Origin: Mucidula mucida
Lineage: Eukaryota; Basidiomycota; Agaricomycetes; Agaricales; Physalacriaceae
Assembly: GCA_015501055.1 (NCBI GenBank)
Contig: JADNYV010000020.1
Span: 310,001 to 374,000, forward strand
Length of the DNA stretch: 64,000 bases
Direction: 5' to 3'
Below, piece after piece: positions 34,576 to 46,118 of this stretch; the stretch's first letter is position 1; every line of letters starts with the position of its first letter. The position numbers and the translations under genes were made by a program. The notes beneath the pieces are model-generated. The model was not told the DNA's origin and ran no database searches. It saw only the letters and a program-made list of their open reading frames with translations.

Positions 34576-37208
34576 TTACTCGTCATCATCATCCTCGTCG
34601 TCAAAGGATAACTCAGACATATGCCCAACAATGTCCTCCACCAGATAATGGGCATTGATCTTCGCATAGGGCTGCCTACCAGCCCAGATAACGAATGCCT
34701 CCATCTCCTCCTGTACATTAGTACGAATCGCCCGCTTCGAGATTTGCGTCATGACGTGACTATCGCTCTCCTCGTACTGCATGTGCTCGTTCGCGCGAAA
34801 GTAGGCCCAGAGTATTTCTCGCACTCTGATCAGGAAAAAATCAGTCGATACGAAAGCAAGGCGGTACGATAGTTCATACTCATCGATTCTACGATCCATC
34901 ATCTGCCGTTCAGAATTCGGTCCAAGTGCCATACTGCAACACCCTCTTTCTTTCCGCTGTCAGAAATAAATTGTAGAGCTGGCTCCATGTTGGTGAACCC
35001 GGCTGTGCGTAGACAGTCTGCAATCAGCCCATTCGCAAAGTCAACCATGTCGGGCGATAGGACCAATAGGATCTCAAGGTCTTTAGATTTGGAAAATACT
35101 TCGTCAACCGTTGACCCATATGAGAGTCGCTGCACAGGTGGCAAGGGCATATCGGAGTCGAATTCAGAACCAGCCCAGGACAGCGTTTCTTTGAACCCCT
35201 TCAATTCTTTCTTGTTGAATTTGTCGATATGCTGGCGGAATTCATCAATATTGAACTCCTTGTCCCATTTATATCTGTAACCAGTACTCAAACATTAGTG
35301 AAACATAAAGCTGAAGGTTTCAAAACGTACTCTGGCATGTCGTCGTACGCGAGCTCGGCCATTCCTTCTCCGTAGGTGTTCTCTGCCCAGAGTTTGTCGT
35401 ATATACTAGAAATCCGTCTACGTTAGCATTTTTGAGTCAAAACAATGTTGCCGTACCTGATCTTGCCTTTCGCTTCCTCCTCCCACAAAGCAACGTGCCT
35501 CATGAATAATGAAAAACCCGTCAACAACTTCGACCAAGAGGCTCGCTCGACCGCTGCATATTGCTCTACAGCCATCGCATGCGAGAATACCGGCAAATCG
35601 CTTTCAACTGGAGGATACGACTTTGAGCGATCTGGCCAGTAAAATGGTGTGTTGGTATGGCCTCGCTTCATATAATGCTGAATACACGTCGTCGTCCATT
35701 TACGCGCTTTGCCTGCCAAGTCCGGCAAGGACAACGGAGGTGGAAACAAGCTTTCTCCCCGTGATGTTTGTTTGTGGTGTAGGTAGAGAGAGAAGACAAT
35801 AAGGTGGGAGGAAGCGAATACCGAATCCTTTGTTGGCGTACTTAAACACTCTGTGGATGGCAGGTAAGACGCCGAAAAGCATAGAAACGTGTACCGGGAT
35901 CTCTAGTGGCTTTGCGATCTCCTAGGTAATGGCCATTGATGATGTCCATTGTGAATATGGTTGTTCCAGCTGAGAAACGGTGAATTAGAGTCTACCATTG
36001 CGGTGGATGGGAAACGCACTTTGCATTGCCCGAACGAAACGAGGAAGCATCCAGGTCTTTGTCCCGTCGTACCCAATAGCGCAAGGGTCGAGGTCAAAAT
36101 TCAGAAGTACTTCGCGTGAACTCTTCACGAGTTTCAAGACGATTTGGACGCGTTTCTTGGGCCATGACGAGTAAAGGGTAATCGTTTGCGAATTCCGCAC
36201 GATCAGGAACGGCGATTTGGAGGAAGGTTGCGTTTGTAAACCTCGGCGATGTTTTGATCTGGTCGTTCGCAGCCTGTACGGAGACACCGTATACATACAT
36301 GTCAATGTCGGACGACTGCCACTCATTCCGGTGATGGACGCCTTCGTTAGGTACTTGGGGGGTAAGGAAAGTACCCAGGACCAGACCCCCTGCGACGAAG
36401 ACGTTGTTCCAATCAAGACCATCCAGAAGATGATCAGTCATGTCACTCCAGCTCGTTGTAAAGGCATCCTGGCAGGGCTGCACGAATAGCTGAGTTTTTC
36501 TTCTCTCCAAGTACGACGAGTCCTGGAAGAGCAGATGCATCTCCCTGTCTCTTTATGCATAGGACAGCGGATGGGAACGAATGAAGCATTGTCTGAGAGC
36601 ACCAGTGGAAGGTCTTCAATTTCGACGCGACCATACGTCCACGGGTGCACTCCAGATTCCAAAGCTGCTTTCTTGGATAGAAAACGGAGATGCGATTCGT
36701 TTCGAATAATCCTGCTGAATATTAGATGCTATAGTTTGAGCGGCGTTGACTCCAGTACCATTCGTCCACGGACTCGACAAGCTCGTCTTCACGTTCCACT
36801 TTAGATTTCTTCTTGGCCCGACCTCCTTGCTCTTCCTCGTCCTCGTCCTGAGACGGTGTACTCTTGGACAGACCTGCCTGTCTGACGGCGAAGGGTAGCC
36901 GCAACCACGTCCAAACGCGTCGCGCCTCGACTGTTGGTACGTTCTTCGCGTCAAGCAGCTTGCTGATTTTTTCCTCGAGCTCGACAGGGCTCTCATTGGA
37001 GCACCAAAGGCGTTGCCTAGATTGACACCGAACAGCTCCAGTGAGTCGCTTTGACGTTTCGCTTCTTCCTCTGATTCCTCCACAGCTTGATTTGAAGTCG
37101 AACCGCGTCGGCTCCCATTGCATAGGCATTTCCTTGCCGATAGCTGGTCAGTAACTTGCGCAGCTCGTCTGACGCCGCAGTGCCCACGACAGGCCGGCCG
37201 TTGTACAT
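34576..37208 (-). CDS. Nucleotidyltransferase-fold-like hypothetical protein
   Basis: Starts at ATG 37208 (MYNGRPVVGTAASDELRKLL). Recognisable islands in order: YAMGADAVRLQIK, SLELFGVNLGNAFGAP, LEEKISKLLDAKNVPT, an acidic then Lys-rich linker (SQDEDEEEQGGRAKKKSK), VHPWTYGRVEIEDLP, LDGLDWNNVFVAGGLVLGTFL, SSDIDMYVYGVS, QIAVPDRAEF, WPDRSKSYPPV, EFDSDMPLPPVQRLSY, and an acidic tail LSFDDEDDDDE. The pair VAGGLVLG and SDIDMYVYG matches the Gly-Gly...DxD layout of nucleotidyltransferase-fold proteins found in fungi and protists, so a metal-binding transferase or a derived inactive fold is possible. Activity is not shown. At least three frame changes occur (near 37.0-37.1 kb), some of which could be missed introns. 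Confidence 0.5.
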
Positions 37209-37505
37209 TTGTTGAGACCAATCACGGTCAAAGACAATTCACGAGGGAGGTGTTGGGCGCTGGGAACGTCACGTATTAGAAGCTGTGAGTCAACTTGGTC
37301 GCAGTTTAAAGGCAAGATAAATACGCCTTGCACACACGTGTAGGAAATAACGACTCTATTACGTTTCCCGTTCGACGTAAAGCTACTGCCCGGGTTCATA
37401 CACACAAAGTATTACCAAGTACAGGCAAGTACAAGGAATGATTTACGAGGAGAGATGATCATGGCTTGCACCCGCTTATCTCCTTGGAACTTGAACGTAG
37501 GTAAC

Positions 37506-38814
37506 TCAATCTGCGGGGCGATGATACTGGGCATATTCTGGATACCAAGTAGCACCAGCGCCCGAGTCATAAACGGGAAAATGTGTCGGATGTTGCTGTC
37601 TGGAAGGAAAAGATGCTGTACTTGATCCAGCTTGCGGCACGATGGGAAACCAAGTGCTTGGAAGCACGTTGGGCGCGACGGAACGTGAAGGCTAAAATCA
37701 GTGGGTCAGGACTAGAAGAGGACAGAAGGCCTTGACTCACTTCGTTAGGTGCAGGTGACTGGGGAAGCTCTCCATTTGAGCATTCATAGTTATTTCGATC
37801 GCACGGGCCACAAGGACTAAACGACATATCAGTGCCGTATCTCAAAATTTTAGGCAGCCGCGTACAACTCTTGATCGCACTTTATTTTGCGGCGTCTACA
37901 GCTTATATGTCAGTCGTAGCCACAACACCGAACAGTCCCACGCAACCTGCAGTTATAACACGCCTGCATCATATCTGAGAAACGGGAGCAACGACAAGAC
38001 GCGGCATACCTGCTTTATCCGTGTGCCGTGGCCACCCTTGCGCTTCTCATTCTGCTTACAAGGTTCCCCGTTCTCTATGCATAGAGCACAAGGCCGATCG
38101 TCGCCACATTTCTTGTTGCCCTTCCGACACGCGTCGCAGCGTAGTTTACTTGACTTGGCGCTTTTCTCTCCAGGTTCGCATGTCTTTCCTTTGATCACGC
38201 AACGTGTACACGGTCGTTGAGTGTCACACTATCATTCCAGTCAGTTACTGATTCACAGCACCATAATTTCGTACCTTCTTATTTCACTTCTACACCCCAG
38301 GCAAGCCAATTTGACTCGATCTTTCCGTGGCGCGCTAGTTGACAAAGGTAAACCTTTCCGAGTCTTCAATGCCGCCGAGATGCAATTCTCATTCGATTCT
38401 TCACAGCGGCGACATCGTTCTCCTTGACCTGGCTGGCATCTCACTCTCGCAGTACGACAAGCAATGCACCCTGTCAGACACTGGTGGCCGCAGCGCTTCT
38501 TGATACAGACATCGCATGGTCTGTCGACCATCAGACATCTACGAAAGGAAGATCATATTAGAACTTACCGTAGCTGATTGCATTTAACCTTGTCGCGTCT
38601 AGAATGTATATGGATAAATCAGTAGGAAATCTTCCAAAGTACATACCGGCAGGTTGAGCATGCCTATTTCGCGAGGACGTTCGATTATTCTGGTGTCCAG
38701 ACCCAAGTTATTCTAGCGCACCTGTCCTGACTTCTTTGTTAACGATCCTTAGTCGCTTGTAGCGCACGTTGTAATCTCGCGCGCGCCAACGCGATTTCAG
38801 GATCCATCTCCATG
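37506..38814 (-). CDS. Protein with five tandem Zn(II)2Cys6 binuclear clusters
   Basis: A protein of roughly 290 residues that is almost entirely zinc clusters of the Gal4 type (C-x2-C-x6-C-x5..12-C-x2-C-x6..8-C). Cluster 1 (38663-38478): CSTCRRDKVKC then PCDVCIKKRCGHQC. Cluster 2 (38468-38382): CIACRTARVRC, RCRRCEESNENC. Cluster 3 (38303-38178): CLGCRSEIRR, CDTQRPCTRCVIKGKTC. Cluster 4 (38138-38058): CDACRKGNKKC, PCALCIENGEPC. Cluster 5 (37960-37780): CYNCRRRKIKC, PCGPCDRNNYEC. A short proline/tyrosine-rich tail ends ATWYPEYAQYHRPAD, stop 37508-37506. There is no fungal transcription-factor middle-homology domain. Introns interrupt clusters 1 and 5 at the same codon and phase (after CxxCR and after the fourth residue past the third Cys), pointing to internal duplication. 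The cluster 3 join needs one extra base. The start (MEMDPEIALARAR) and first splice are uncertain. DNA binding is inferred from the family only. Confidence 0.75.
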
Positions 38815-39303
38815 GTTGTCGAGACGAAAACAGCCTGATCATCTCGATTTAGTAACGTTATACGGTCACGAGGACGAGGAACGCGATAAGCTGAACAAGA
38901 GGCGGACGCCAAAGTCCTCTAAAAAGATGCGCAATACGGGTACGAAGATATCCAGGCTAATTCAACTCGGTAGCCTATACAACGGAAGCCGTTCTACCCC
39001 ACTGGCGTGGGATTCCGAACAGGATTGAGCCTAGGCGTGTCAGCTAGTGAATCACGGTCAGCCAACAACTCTCTAAGGTTCTGCAATCGCGAAGGAGTTG
39101 GACTTTGTCAATGTGTACTACTGTGTTCGCTGCATCCCAAGGCATTTGATGACAAGATTTGGGAGTTTCAAATCCGGATACAACTTGCCTTTTCTGGCAT
39201 TCCCCCGGTCCGTAACTCGACGTGGCGTTGGGCGCCGTTCATGGAGAATGTATTTCCTGAGGTACTTGTGTTACAGTAGTAGTTATAGGGAGCAAGTATC
39301 AAT
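38815..39303. other. Intergenic region
   Basis: About 490 bases between the zinc-cluster gene start and the end of the MYND gene. Plus-strand ORFs (38816-39028, 39007-39279) are basic and featureless, without splice or family support. Nothing assigned. Confidence 0.35.
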
Positions 39304-41341
39304 TCAAGAATACACATTAGAAGGAGGACATCGTAAATAAGGTAGAAATTCCAACCGCTGCACACTGGTGACGGGGTATTTCAGTTCCCAACACACAAAC
39401 TCGCCACTAGTCCCATTCCGTACTATGGGATCAATGATGGAGCTGTAGGGTGTGGCATCAGGTGCAGAAACAGTGTAACCCCTCTCCGACTGGGGTCGAA
39501 CCTTCACAGTAGATTCAATCGCGACAATCCATCTTTCAACCTCTTCTTTTTTACAATCTTTGTCTGGTACGTATTGCACCATTATTACGAGACGGTTTCG
39601 AGCCTGATCCGGATTTTGTTGTAGATAATCGTACTTGCGCTGAGAGACAAGATCTCGCATCGCCAGTAATTTGGCAACGACACGTGCACGGAAATAGTGA
39701 AGATCTCTGTCTGATAAGGGCAACGCCTTGAAAGCTATCCAGGATATCAGTCACCAACAGCCAGTCGTAAAGAAACAGGTCTCACTTCGTCTCATTACCT
39801 GCCACTCCTTGCATTGCTCTCGATGGACAGTCTTCCAAGCACTCTTCTGACAATCGTGACTACAGAAAAGGACCGAATTGCAACCAGAGCAAGTCTTCAG
39901 GCGTTTACAATACAACTTGGGGCACTGAGGTAAACAGTAAGGCCGATTAAGTGAGTCACACGGTGTTTTAGCGAACGTACCTTTGAGTATGAACATGTGT
40001 CTTGTGGTTGTGGGACCCCAGTCAACGAGAACCTTTGAAGCTCGTCCTCAACCCCAAAGATATAGTCTCGTGTCTTCGTGAACGCGTCCCATAATAAGGT
40101 ACTGTCCGAGGTACGCGTGAGATTTCTCTTTGATAATTTCCTACACGACCTCAGAGCCTTGGAAAACACAGGCCTATAGATAAGACTGATCTCTACCGTC
40201 TCGAAGAAGCTTTTGACCACCTGTACAACGGGTGCGCCAGGGTTAGGAAGTTCAGCGCATATTATTGCGATGACCTCGAAAGCACGGCGCTCCAAAGACT
40301 CGATCATGGCCGCTGGGTAGCCCCCATGGATCCTAGGTCGCACAAAATTGTGGAAGTATGAAATGCAGACCTGAACACATCGTCGTGGATTCGATTCGAT
40401 GACTTTCCATGGTACCACTGGGGAGGCGCTTGGAGTCATAATCAGGCGTTCCAGGTAGAGGAATATCAGCGAAATGACTCTGTGTTTATGAAGGAGGTCG
40501 ACGAGGCTAATGGAACCGTCCGCCATGATGAGAATCATCTCCAACGTCGTGACAGTTATTGCCGAAGGATCTTCAATGTCCAGAAAGCCTATGCGAGTGA
40601 AGATAGCTTGACAAAGAGCTTCCAATCGGTCCTGCCCCATGTGCTCTAATATGTCGCGCTCACGTAGCTGGTCTGTCAGCGAAATGGGCGCATTATTGGA
40701 GAGCTGGACAAATGTGCTCAGAGCGCGTGATATTTGGGGACCCAGTCGATTATATGTATCCATGGTGTATTCCCCCAACATTATGTGGATCCATAAATGA
40801 CAGAAACAATCCGTCATATCATACAGCGCTTCGGACATCACCGATATCATTCGAGAGGTGAAGACATCCACTAGCTTTAGGATGTTAAAAAGGGCAGAGT
40901 CGATGATTTCTGGGGCAGAGTCGTGGATGGCTTGGCGTGAGGCTTCCGACGCGTCAAGGACATAGCATCGGATGAAGAAACACATCCATTGAATTAGGAT
41001 AGGCCAATGCGATTTGAGAGTTAGCATAGTTCCCACGTCGCGAAGCACAACAGTAGATCCAAGCGACTTGCGCAAGGCTTCCATGCATCGCTGCATAGCA
41101 GAGATTTGTTCCATACTAGTCTGACACCTCAGACGATAGGAAGAGTACCCATTCCCAATCGCGACGTTGGCGTGGTATCTGATTCCGGTCAGGATATGCG
41201 GAAAGTAGGTGGATTGTGTTTGACATCGGCGGGCCAAATCCTCGATGTCAGGGAGCGAGCCGTGTGCGGCTGAGATCTGGGGACTTTTCTCAGCTCTGAT
41301 GGCAGCCGATGCTCATCCGTGCTCACCTGCGTCCGTTGCAT
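39304..41341 (-). CDS. MYND zinc-finger protein
   Basis: A first mini-exon (ATG 41341, MQRTQ) splices to a long exon beginning ISAAHGSLPDIEDLARRC. About 450 alpha-helical residues follow (WPILIQWMCFFIRCYVL; ILKLVDVFTSRMISV; LEMILIMADGSISLVDLL). After an intron at about 39988-39931 comes the MYND finger: CPKLYCKRLKTCSGCNSVLFC-type spacing with SHDCQKSAWKTVHREQC, carrying the C-x2-C, C-x2-C, H and C ligands. The last exon (39304-39730) ends KYPVTSVQRLEFLPY. MYND fingers in the family mediate protein-protein contacts through proline-rich peptides. This helical-array plus MYND layout is common in Agaricomycetes with no known role. Confidence 0.75.
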
Positions 41342-41568
41342 GTTAATTGATGGTGAGCGCGAATTATAACCGTGGACTCGGAATTTCTCAATCAGGACTC
41401 ACTTATGTATGACCCTTGATCTGTCACCACTGCCATCAAAACAAAAGCGACGCACAACACTCCAGCAATATACCTTCATTTTGCATGTTTCTCAGCCCTT
41501 CATTCGACGTTTCTTGAATTCAACAAGTGCCATTTATGATAGAGCTTGAAACTGGTACTTAGACGGCA

Positions 41569-43285
41569 TTATCGCTTGCGTTCCATGACCGAAGCGTCGG
41601 TCTCTGATATCGAGTCTTCACCCCCACCGCTAGTAATTGTATACGTTGCAACATATCGAACCTTCCATTTCGCATCTAGCCAAAATTAGCTCGGGTCGAT
41701 TCTGAAGAAATTTAGTACTACTCACTCTTGTAGTTTTCTGGATTTTGGACAGTCTCCGCACAGGTGCCCGAGCAGCCTGCATCTTCGAAGCCCTTTGCGT
41801 CTCCGGCCCATTGCCCGCACAGCGTGATATCGAACGTCAAAACATGGTCCACAAATTGACTCTCCACAGGACATTTGTCGCCATTCGCCAAGAACGACGC
41901 AGGTGTATTCCAAGTGGAAGGCTTAGGCGCATTGCTTGTGATGTCTTCTGGTATATTTTCCCGAGGGAAGAACCAGATTCTGATGCCCGCAGAGTCCCTC
42001 AGCTGAGCGAAGACGCCTCCACCGCCTTGATTGAAGCCTTCTCCATACGACGCTCTTGATTGATCTGTCATCCCACAGCCCCGATTGTTTCCGTCTCCGA
42101 CCGTACACTCTGTGTTCAGAACGTTGGCTGTCATCTTCACGGCATCATCAAGTATGCAACCGGGTCCCGTGTGATACGTGTACTGATTGACTTCCTGGTT
42201 GTGTACACCCTCGAGGATGTCTACCTCGCCTAAAATGAAAACAGTCGTCAGCTGCCAAGGAAGACATGTAGAAGCAGAGCGAAACCTTGATCGGGCCAGT
42301 TGGCACCCACAGTCCTCGAAGGAATATCAGTTATAAGTTCCTTCTTGAAAGTATAGTTATACTGACCACCACGCAGGCCAGACAGAGCAACCATGTGGCA
42401 TACGTTCTATGTGAGCGATAATCAACGCATCGTTGTAGGTTTTCTTAGAGCTTATGCGGATACTGTTTGGATTTTCAGAATAGAAGACCATATTTTAGAT
42501 TCCCAGACAGCAGACACGTACGAGTTTCTATTCTGACCAGCGTCCAAAGTAGTCGAGTCATCCACGGCCATCCAGAAAGCGCCGTCGCTGTCAACATAAG
42601 ACAGGTTCTGCGACCGCGCCTCGTCCGCCGTAAGGAAATTGACCAGTCCATCGGTCGGGTCTGTCGCCGAGAAGAAGTCCCATTGTCTGTGAGTCGAATA
42701 ATCAGCTCAACAGAAGGAGTGGCAGCATGAGCCAACCCACTCAAAGAAGTCAGCTCCCTTGAACATATCGGCTAGGTGATATTCACCACCACCGGTACTG
42801 TTCTCAGAGCCAGAGGTTTCACCATCGTCACCACCGTCTGGTCCATTCTGTTCTCCATCGTCGCCTGTTGCGTCGACCTCATCTCCATCATCATCTGTGG
42901 ACGTCTGATCTCCCGCTGGGTTATCATCGCCTTCTTCAGTGGTATCATCCCCGGCTGCAGTAACATCGCCTTCCGGTGTGTTGTCATCGCCCGCAGCAAT
43001 ATCATCGTCCTCCACAGTCGAATCGTCTTTCATCGCAGAATCATCTGTTGAGGTCGTCGAGTTATTGTCGCCGTCATCTCCTTCCAGGGCGATTCGACGT
43101 TGGTTCACAGGAAGCTTCTGATACGTGGCCGGGGTCGTATCAGCAGGTACCGGAGCGCCACGAAGAAAAACGGCGTCAGATGAACACGCCCCGACAGCTG
43201 TGAGGGGGCGGCGTCTGTCGGCCATATGGATTGGTAATGAGGCCGTCAGAGAAACAAGGAAATAGCAAAAGAGTATGCGCAGCAT
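41569..43285 (-). CDS. GH16 beta-glucanase with Asp-rich linker
   Basis: Signal peptide (MLRILFCYFLVSLTASLPIH, start 43285), then about 110 residues of a low-complexity Asp/Glu/Gly/Thr linker (DDGDNNSTTSTDDSAMKDD and similar units), then a GH16 domain: YHLADMFKGADFFEW, DPTDGLVNFLT, catalytic motif GEVDILEGVHNQ (E-x-D-x-x-E nucleophile and acid/base all present), YTYHTGPGC, GEGFNQGGGGVFAQL, IRIWFFPRENIPEDI, LTFDITLCGQWAGD, CSGTCAETVQNP. The C-terminus after the last intron (KWKVRYVATYT) ends ...SDASVMERKR-like, stop 41571-41569. Relatives such as the Phanerochaete laminarinase cleave beta-1,3(4)- and 1,6-branched glucans, matching the fungal wall or storage glucan. The acidic linker is absent from the neighbouring paralogue. 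Confidence 0.85.
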
Positions 43286-43988
43286 AAAGAACTCGACAAG
43301 TTTTGAGAAAGACCAGCTTGCGACAGTGCCCAGCACGAAGACAGACGAAGATTGGATCAACCGATGAAGGGTACATAGACAGCGAGTCCCGTTATATAGC
43401 CGCAGAAGTGTTTTGGGTAGAGAGCGTGTATTCATGGCGCAGAGCAACCATCTTTCAGTGCCGCGGCCACCGCCAAGAGAGCATTGACATGGTGTTGTTA
43501 GGCGAGAATTGGAGTGGGCTATCCAGAAGGGCGCCTACGCCTCGTACGCGGGCACAGACGGTCAGACGAGATCTCAGTCTGGGTTAGGTTCAAGTTCAAG
43601 GTCGCAACGATCGCCGATGATTCTCACTGCGAATCATCAAATCTTCGCGCCCAACCTGGGGTTGGCGGTCAACGCGATCATGACGCCCGCTTGTCCGCAC
43701 AACGGCCGCCTTACGGAGGATATGGTCGCATCCTTCGTCTAGGCCAAGTAGTCACTTTCAAGTGATCGGTGGTTGCTCTAGTAAAAGTTTATTCTGCGCG
43801 TAAATCCAGTTATTACGACCACCATAAAATACCTAGATAAGTAAGAAAGGACATCATAAAACCCAGCACGTTCAACGTGAAAATACGTCACAGATGTCTA
43901 GCATCCGCGATAGCAGCGAGAGTGTGTATAGTACAGTGCGTGTATCGAAAGCGATGTATGTCGTCAAAGAAGAATAGCATGAATTGAG
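43286..43988. other. Spacer between the GH16 genes
   Basis: Promoter of the first GH16 gene, containing the TATA box described separately, and 3' region of the second. Plus-strand ORFs here (e.g. 43509-43765) lack any family feature. No gene seen. Confidence 0.4.
43392..43398 (-). promoter_or_regulatory. TATA box upstream of GH16 gene 41569-43285
   Basis: TATATAA on the minus strand, about 107 bases upstream of the start codon at 43285, implying a leader of roughly 75 bases. Confidence 0.4.
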
Positions 43989-45253
43989 TTAGTTTGTTTG
44001 GTAGACAGCGATATAGTCGATGTCCCACTTGGCAGCTAGACAAGTGGGTGAGTACACAGGCCGAATGGGTGGATAGTTACAACTCACTCTTGAAATTGGT
44101 GGGATCCGCCACAGTATCCGCACAGGTCGACGAACAACCGTCAGCACTGAAGGACGAACCGCTCCAATCACCGCACAGTGTTGTGTCAATAACCAACGAG
44201 TGATCGTGGAAATTCTCCGATGTCGAACAAGCGGAAGACGGGAAGAACGCGGAGGGTGCACCCCAACTGGACGGATCAGGGGTCTCATCCTCGATGTCCT
44301 GAGGAATCTCGCAACGAGAGAAGAAGTAGATGGAGATGCCCGAGTCGTCCCACAGGGTAGCATAGACACCACCCGCCTCCTTATTGAAGCCATGCCCGTA
44401 CGATCTCGTGTCAGTCTCTTTGAACGCACATCCACTATTTTGGCCAGGGCCGGAAGCGCATGTGGTGCCAAGAATGGTGGACGTAGCGACCTTCGCGTCC
44501 TCCAAAACACAGTTAGCACCCGTGTGAAGCGTGTACTGGTTGGTTTCCTGGGTATTCACACCCTCCAAAATATCGATTTCGCCTGATATCAGTTGTTAGC
44601 TGCCAAAAAGAAGACTTGTTCAAGCAGAGCGAACCTCCATTAGGCCAATTTGGACCCACCGTCCTGAAATAACGTCAAGATGTCAACAACACCAGAGGAA
44701 TGCACTGAACACACCAGAAAGCAGGCCAAGTTGCGCAACCATGAGGCATCGACCAGAATGATGCAATGAACAAGCCACCATTGTATTGTTTCTTGCTGCT
44801 TATGCGAACCCTAAGTCGAATGAGTCTCAGAAGGCAAGATTCTTTTTATGAACTTACGAGTCGCGCGACTGCCCAGAACTAAGGTATGTCGTGTTGTCGA
44901 CCTGGAGAACAGTCGTGCCATCATCTTGAACAAAGGCAAGTCCTTTCGAGATGGCATCCTCCTTGGTTTGGTAGTTGACAAGCCCGTTTGTCGGATCAGC
45001 GTCAGAATAGAAATCCCATTCACTGTACAGCTATTAATATCGAGCCAAAAGATGAACGATAGGGGCCGACGAACTCCAAGAATGATTCGCCAGTGTACAT
45101 GTCCTCGAGCTCGTAAGTTGCCCTCTTGGCGTAGGTATGGGAAGCGGTACGGCTGAGCCTGCTATGACGGGAGGATAGCTGTCGCGTGTCGTGGAATCCC
45201 AAAGCGCTGGCAAGAACAGGGAGCGACACAATAAGATATGTGAAAGACAACAT
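43989..45253 (-). CDS. GH16 beta-glucanase (laminarinase-like)
   Basis: Signal peptide MLSFTYLIVSLPVLASALG (start 45253), short pro-region, then the GH16 domain: YELEDMYTGESFLEF, DADPTNGLVNYQT, SVRISSKKQYNGGL-like, TVGPNWPNG, catalytic GEIDILEGVNTQ with all three acidic residues, YTLHTGANCVLED, FNKEAGGVYATLWDDSG, IYFFSRCEIPQDI, LVIDTTLCGDWSG, CADTVADPTNFK, and the closing strand KWDIDYIAVYQTN, stop 43991-43989. Tandem, same-strand paralogue of the gene at 41569-43285 but without its Asp-rich linker. Predicted secreted endo-beta-1,3(4)-glucanase. Confidence 0.88.
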
Positions 45254-45294
45254 GATGAGCCCAGGTGGTAGTAGTTTGTGGATAGAGAGAAGGT

Positions 45295-45300
45295 TTATAT
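45295..45300 (-). promoter_or_regulatory. TATA box of GH16 gene 43989-45253
   Basis: ATATAA on the minus strand, 42 bases upstream of the start codon at 45253. Confidence 0.55.
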
Positions 45301-46118
45301 GACCAGCAAAAGAGGATGGGCGGAGGAAAAGGAGGGAAGTCTACCAGGTGGTGGTGGTCGTAAAGGAAGGAGCACCTTGTGTCAACTACAAAGAATTTTT
45401 CCTCATGGCCTAAATCAGCATGGCCATTGTTCAACAATCGATCAAAATTCTTCATTATCCCCCTTTCGAGGAGTAAAACGTGATGCCGGTGCCTGCCGGG
45501 CGGTGCAGAAACGCCGGACTCTCCGCACTGTCCACGTCGCGGCTGACCTAGGCGGATTCTCCCAGAAAGCTCCTCTTGTGCTCCTCGACGAATTTGACGA
45601 CATAGCAATGGTGACGATCAGCCTGGAGCCACGCCACATTGGCGTATGATGCGCGCGCATGGTGGGGAATTTGCTTGATTTCCGGTGCTTGGTGGAAAAT
45701 TGTATTCCACGTCAATGCGCAGTCCACTGCTATGACCGCATTGATATATTATCTCTCCGCTTTCATCCAATTGGCAACTGAACTCGTTTAAGGATCCGTG
45801 TCATGTCAATGTGGAGGGCAATCCGGTTGTCGTTGTAGACGTAAAGGGTGAACGTTCTAGTGTCATAGAGTCAGTAAGCACCAGTCTTGGATCCAGGGTA
45901 AAAGACAATGCAAAGTTAAGTGCATACACTTCCTGAAGACGCGTTTCTGAGGAATAAACGGATAAATGATGAAGACAAATCTTCGTGGCGGCGGTCGCTT
46001 CAACAAAAAACTGTTTTTGGGATCGAAAATAGACTGAGAGCAGAATGCACGTTGAGTTGACAGGAACTAGAGTCGATCATGATAGGGAAAGCATGGATAG
46101 ACGCAGCAAAATCGAGGT
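45301..46118. other. Intergenic region
   Basis: About 820 bases between the GH16 promoter and the 3' end of the dolichyldiphosphatase gene. Overlapping ORFs on both strands show no motif. Nothing assigned. Confidence 0.4.
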
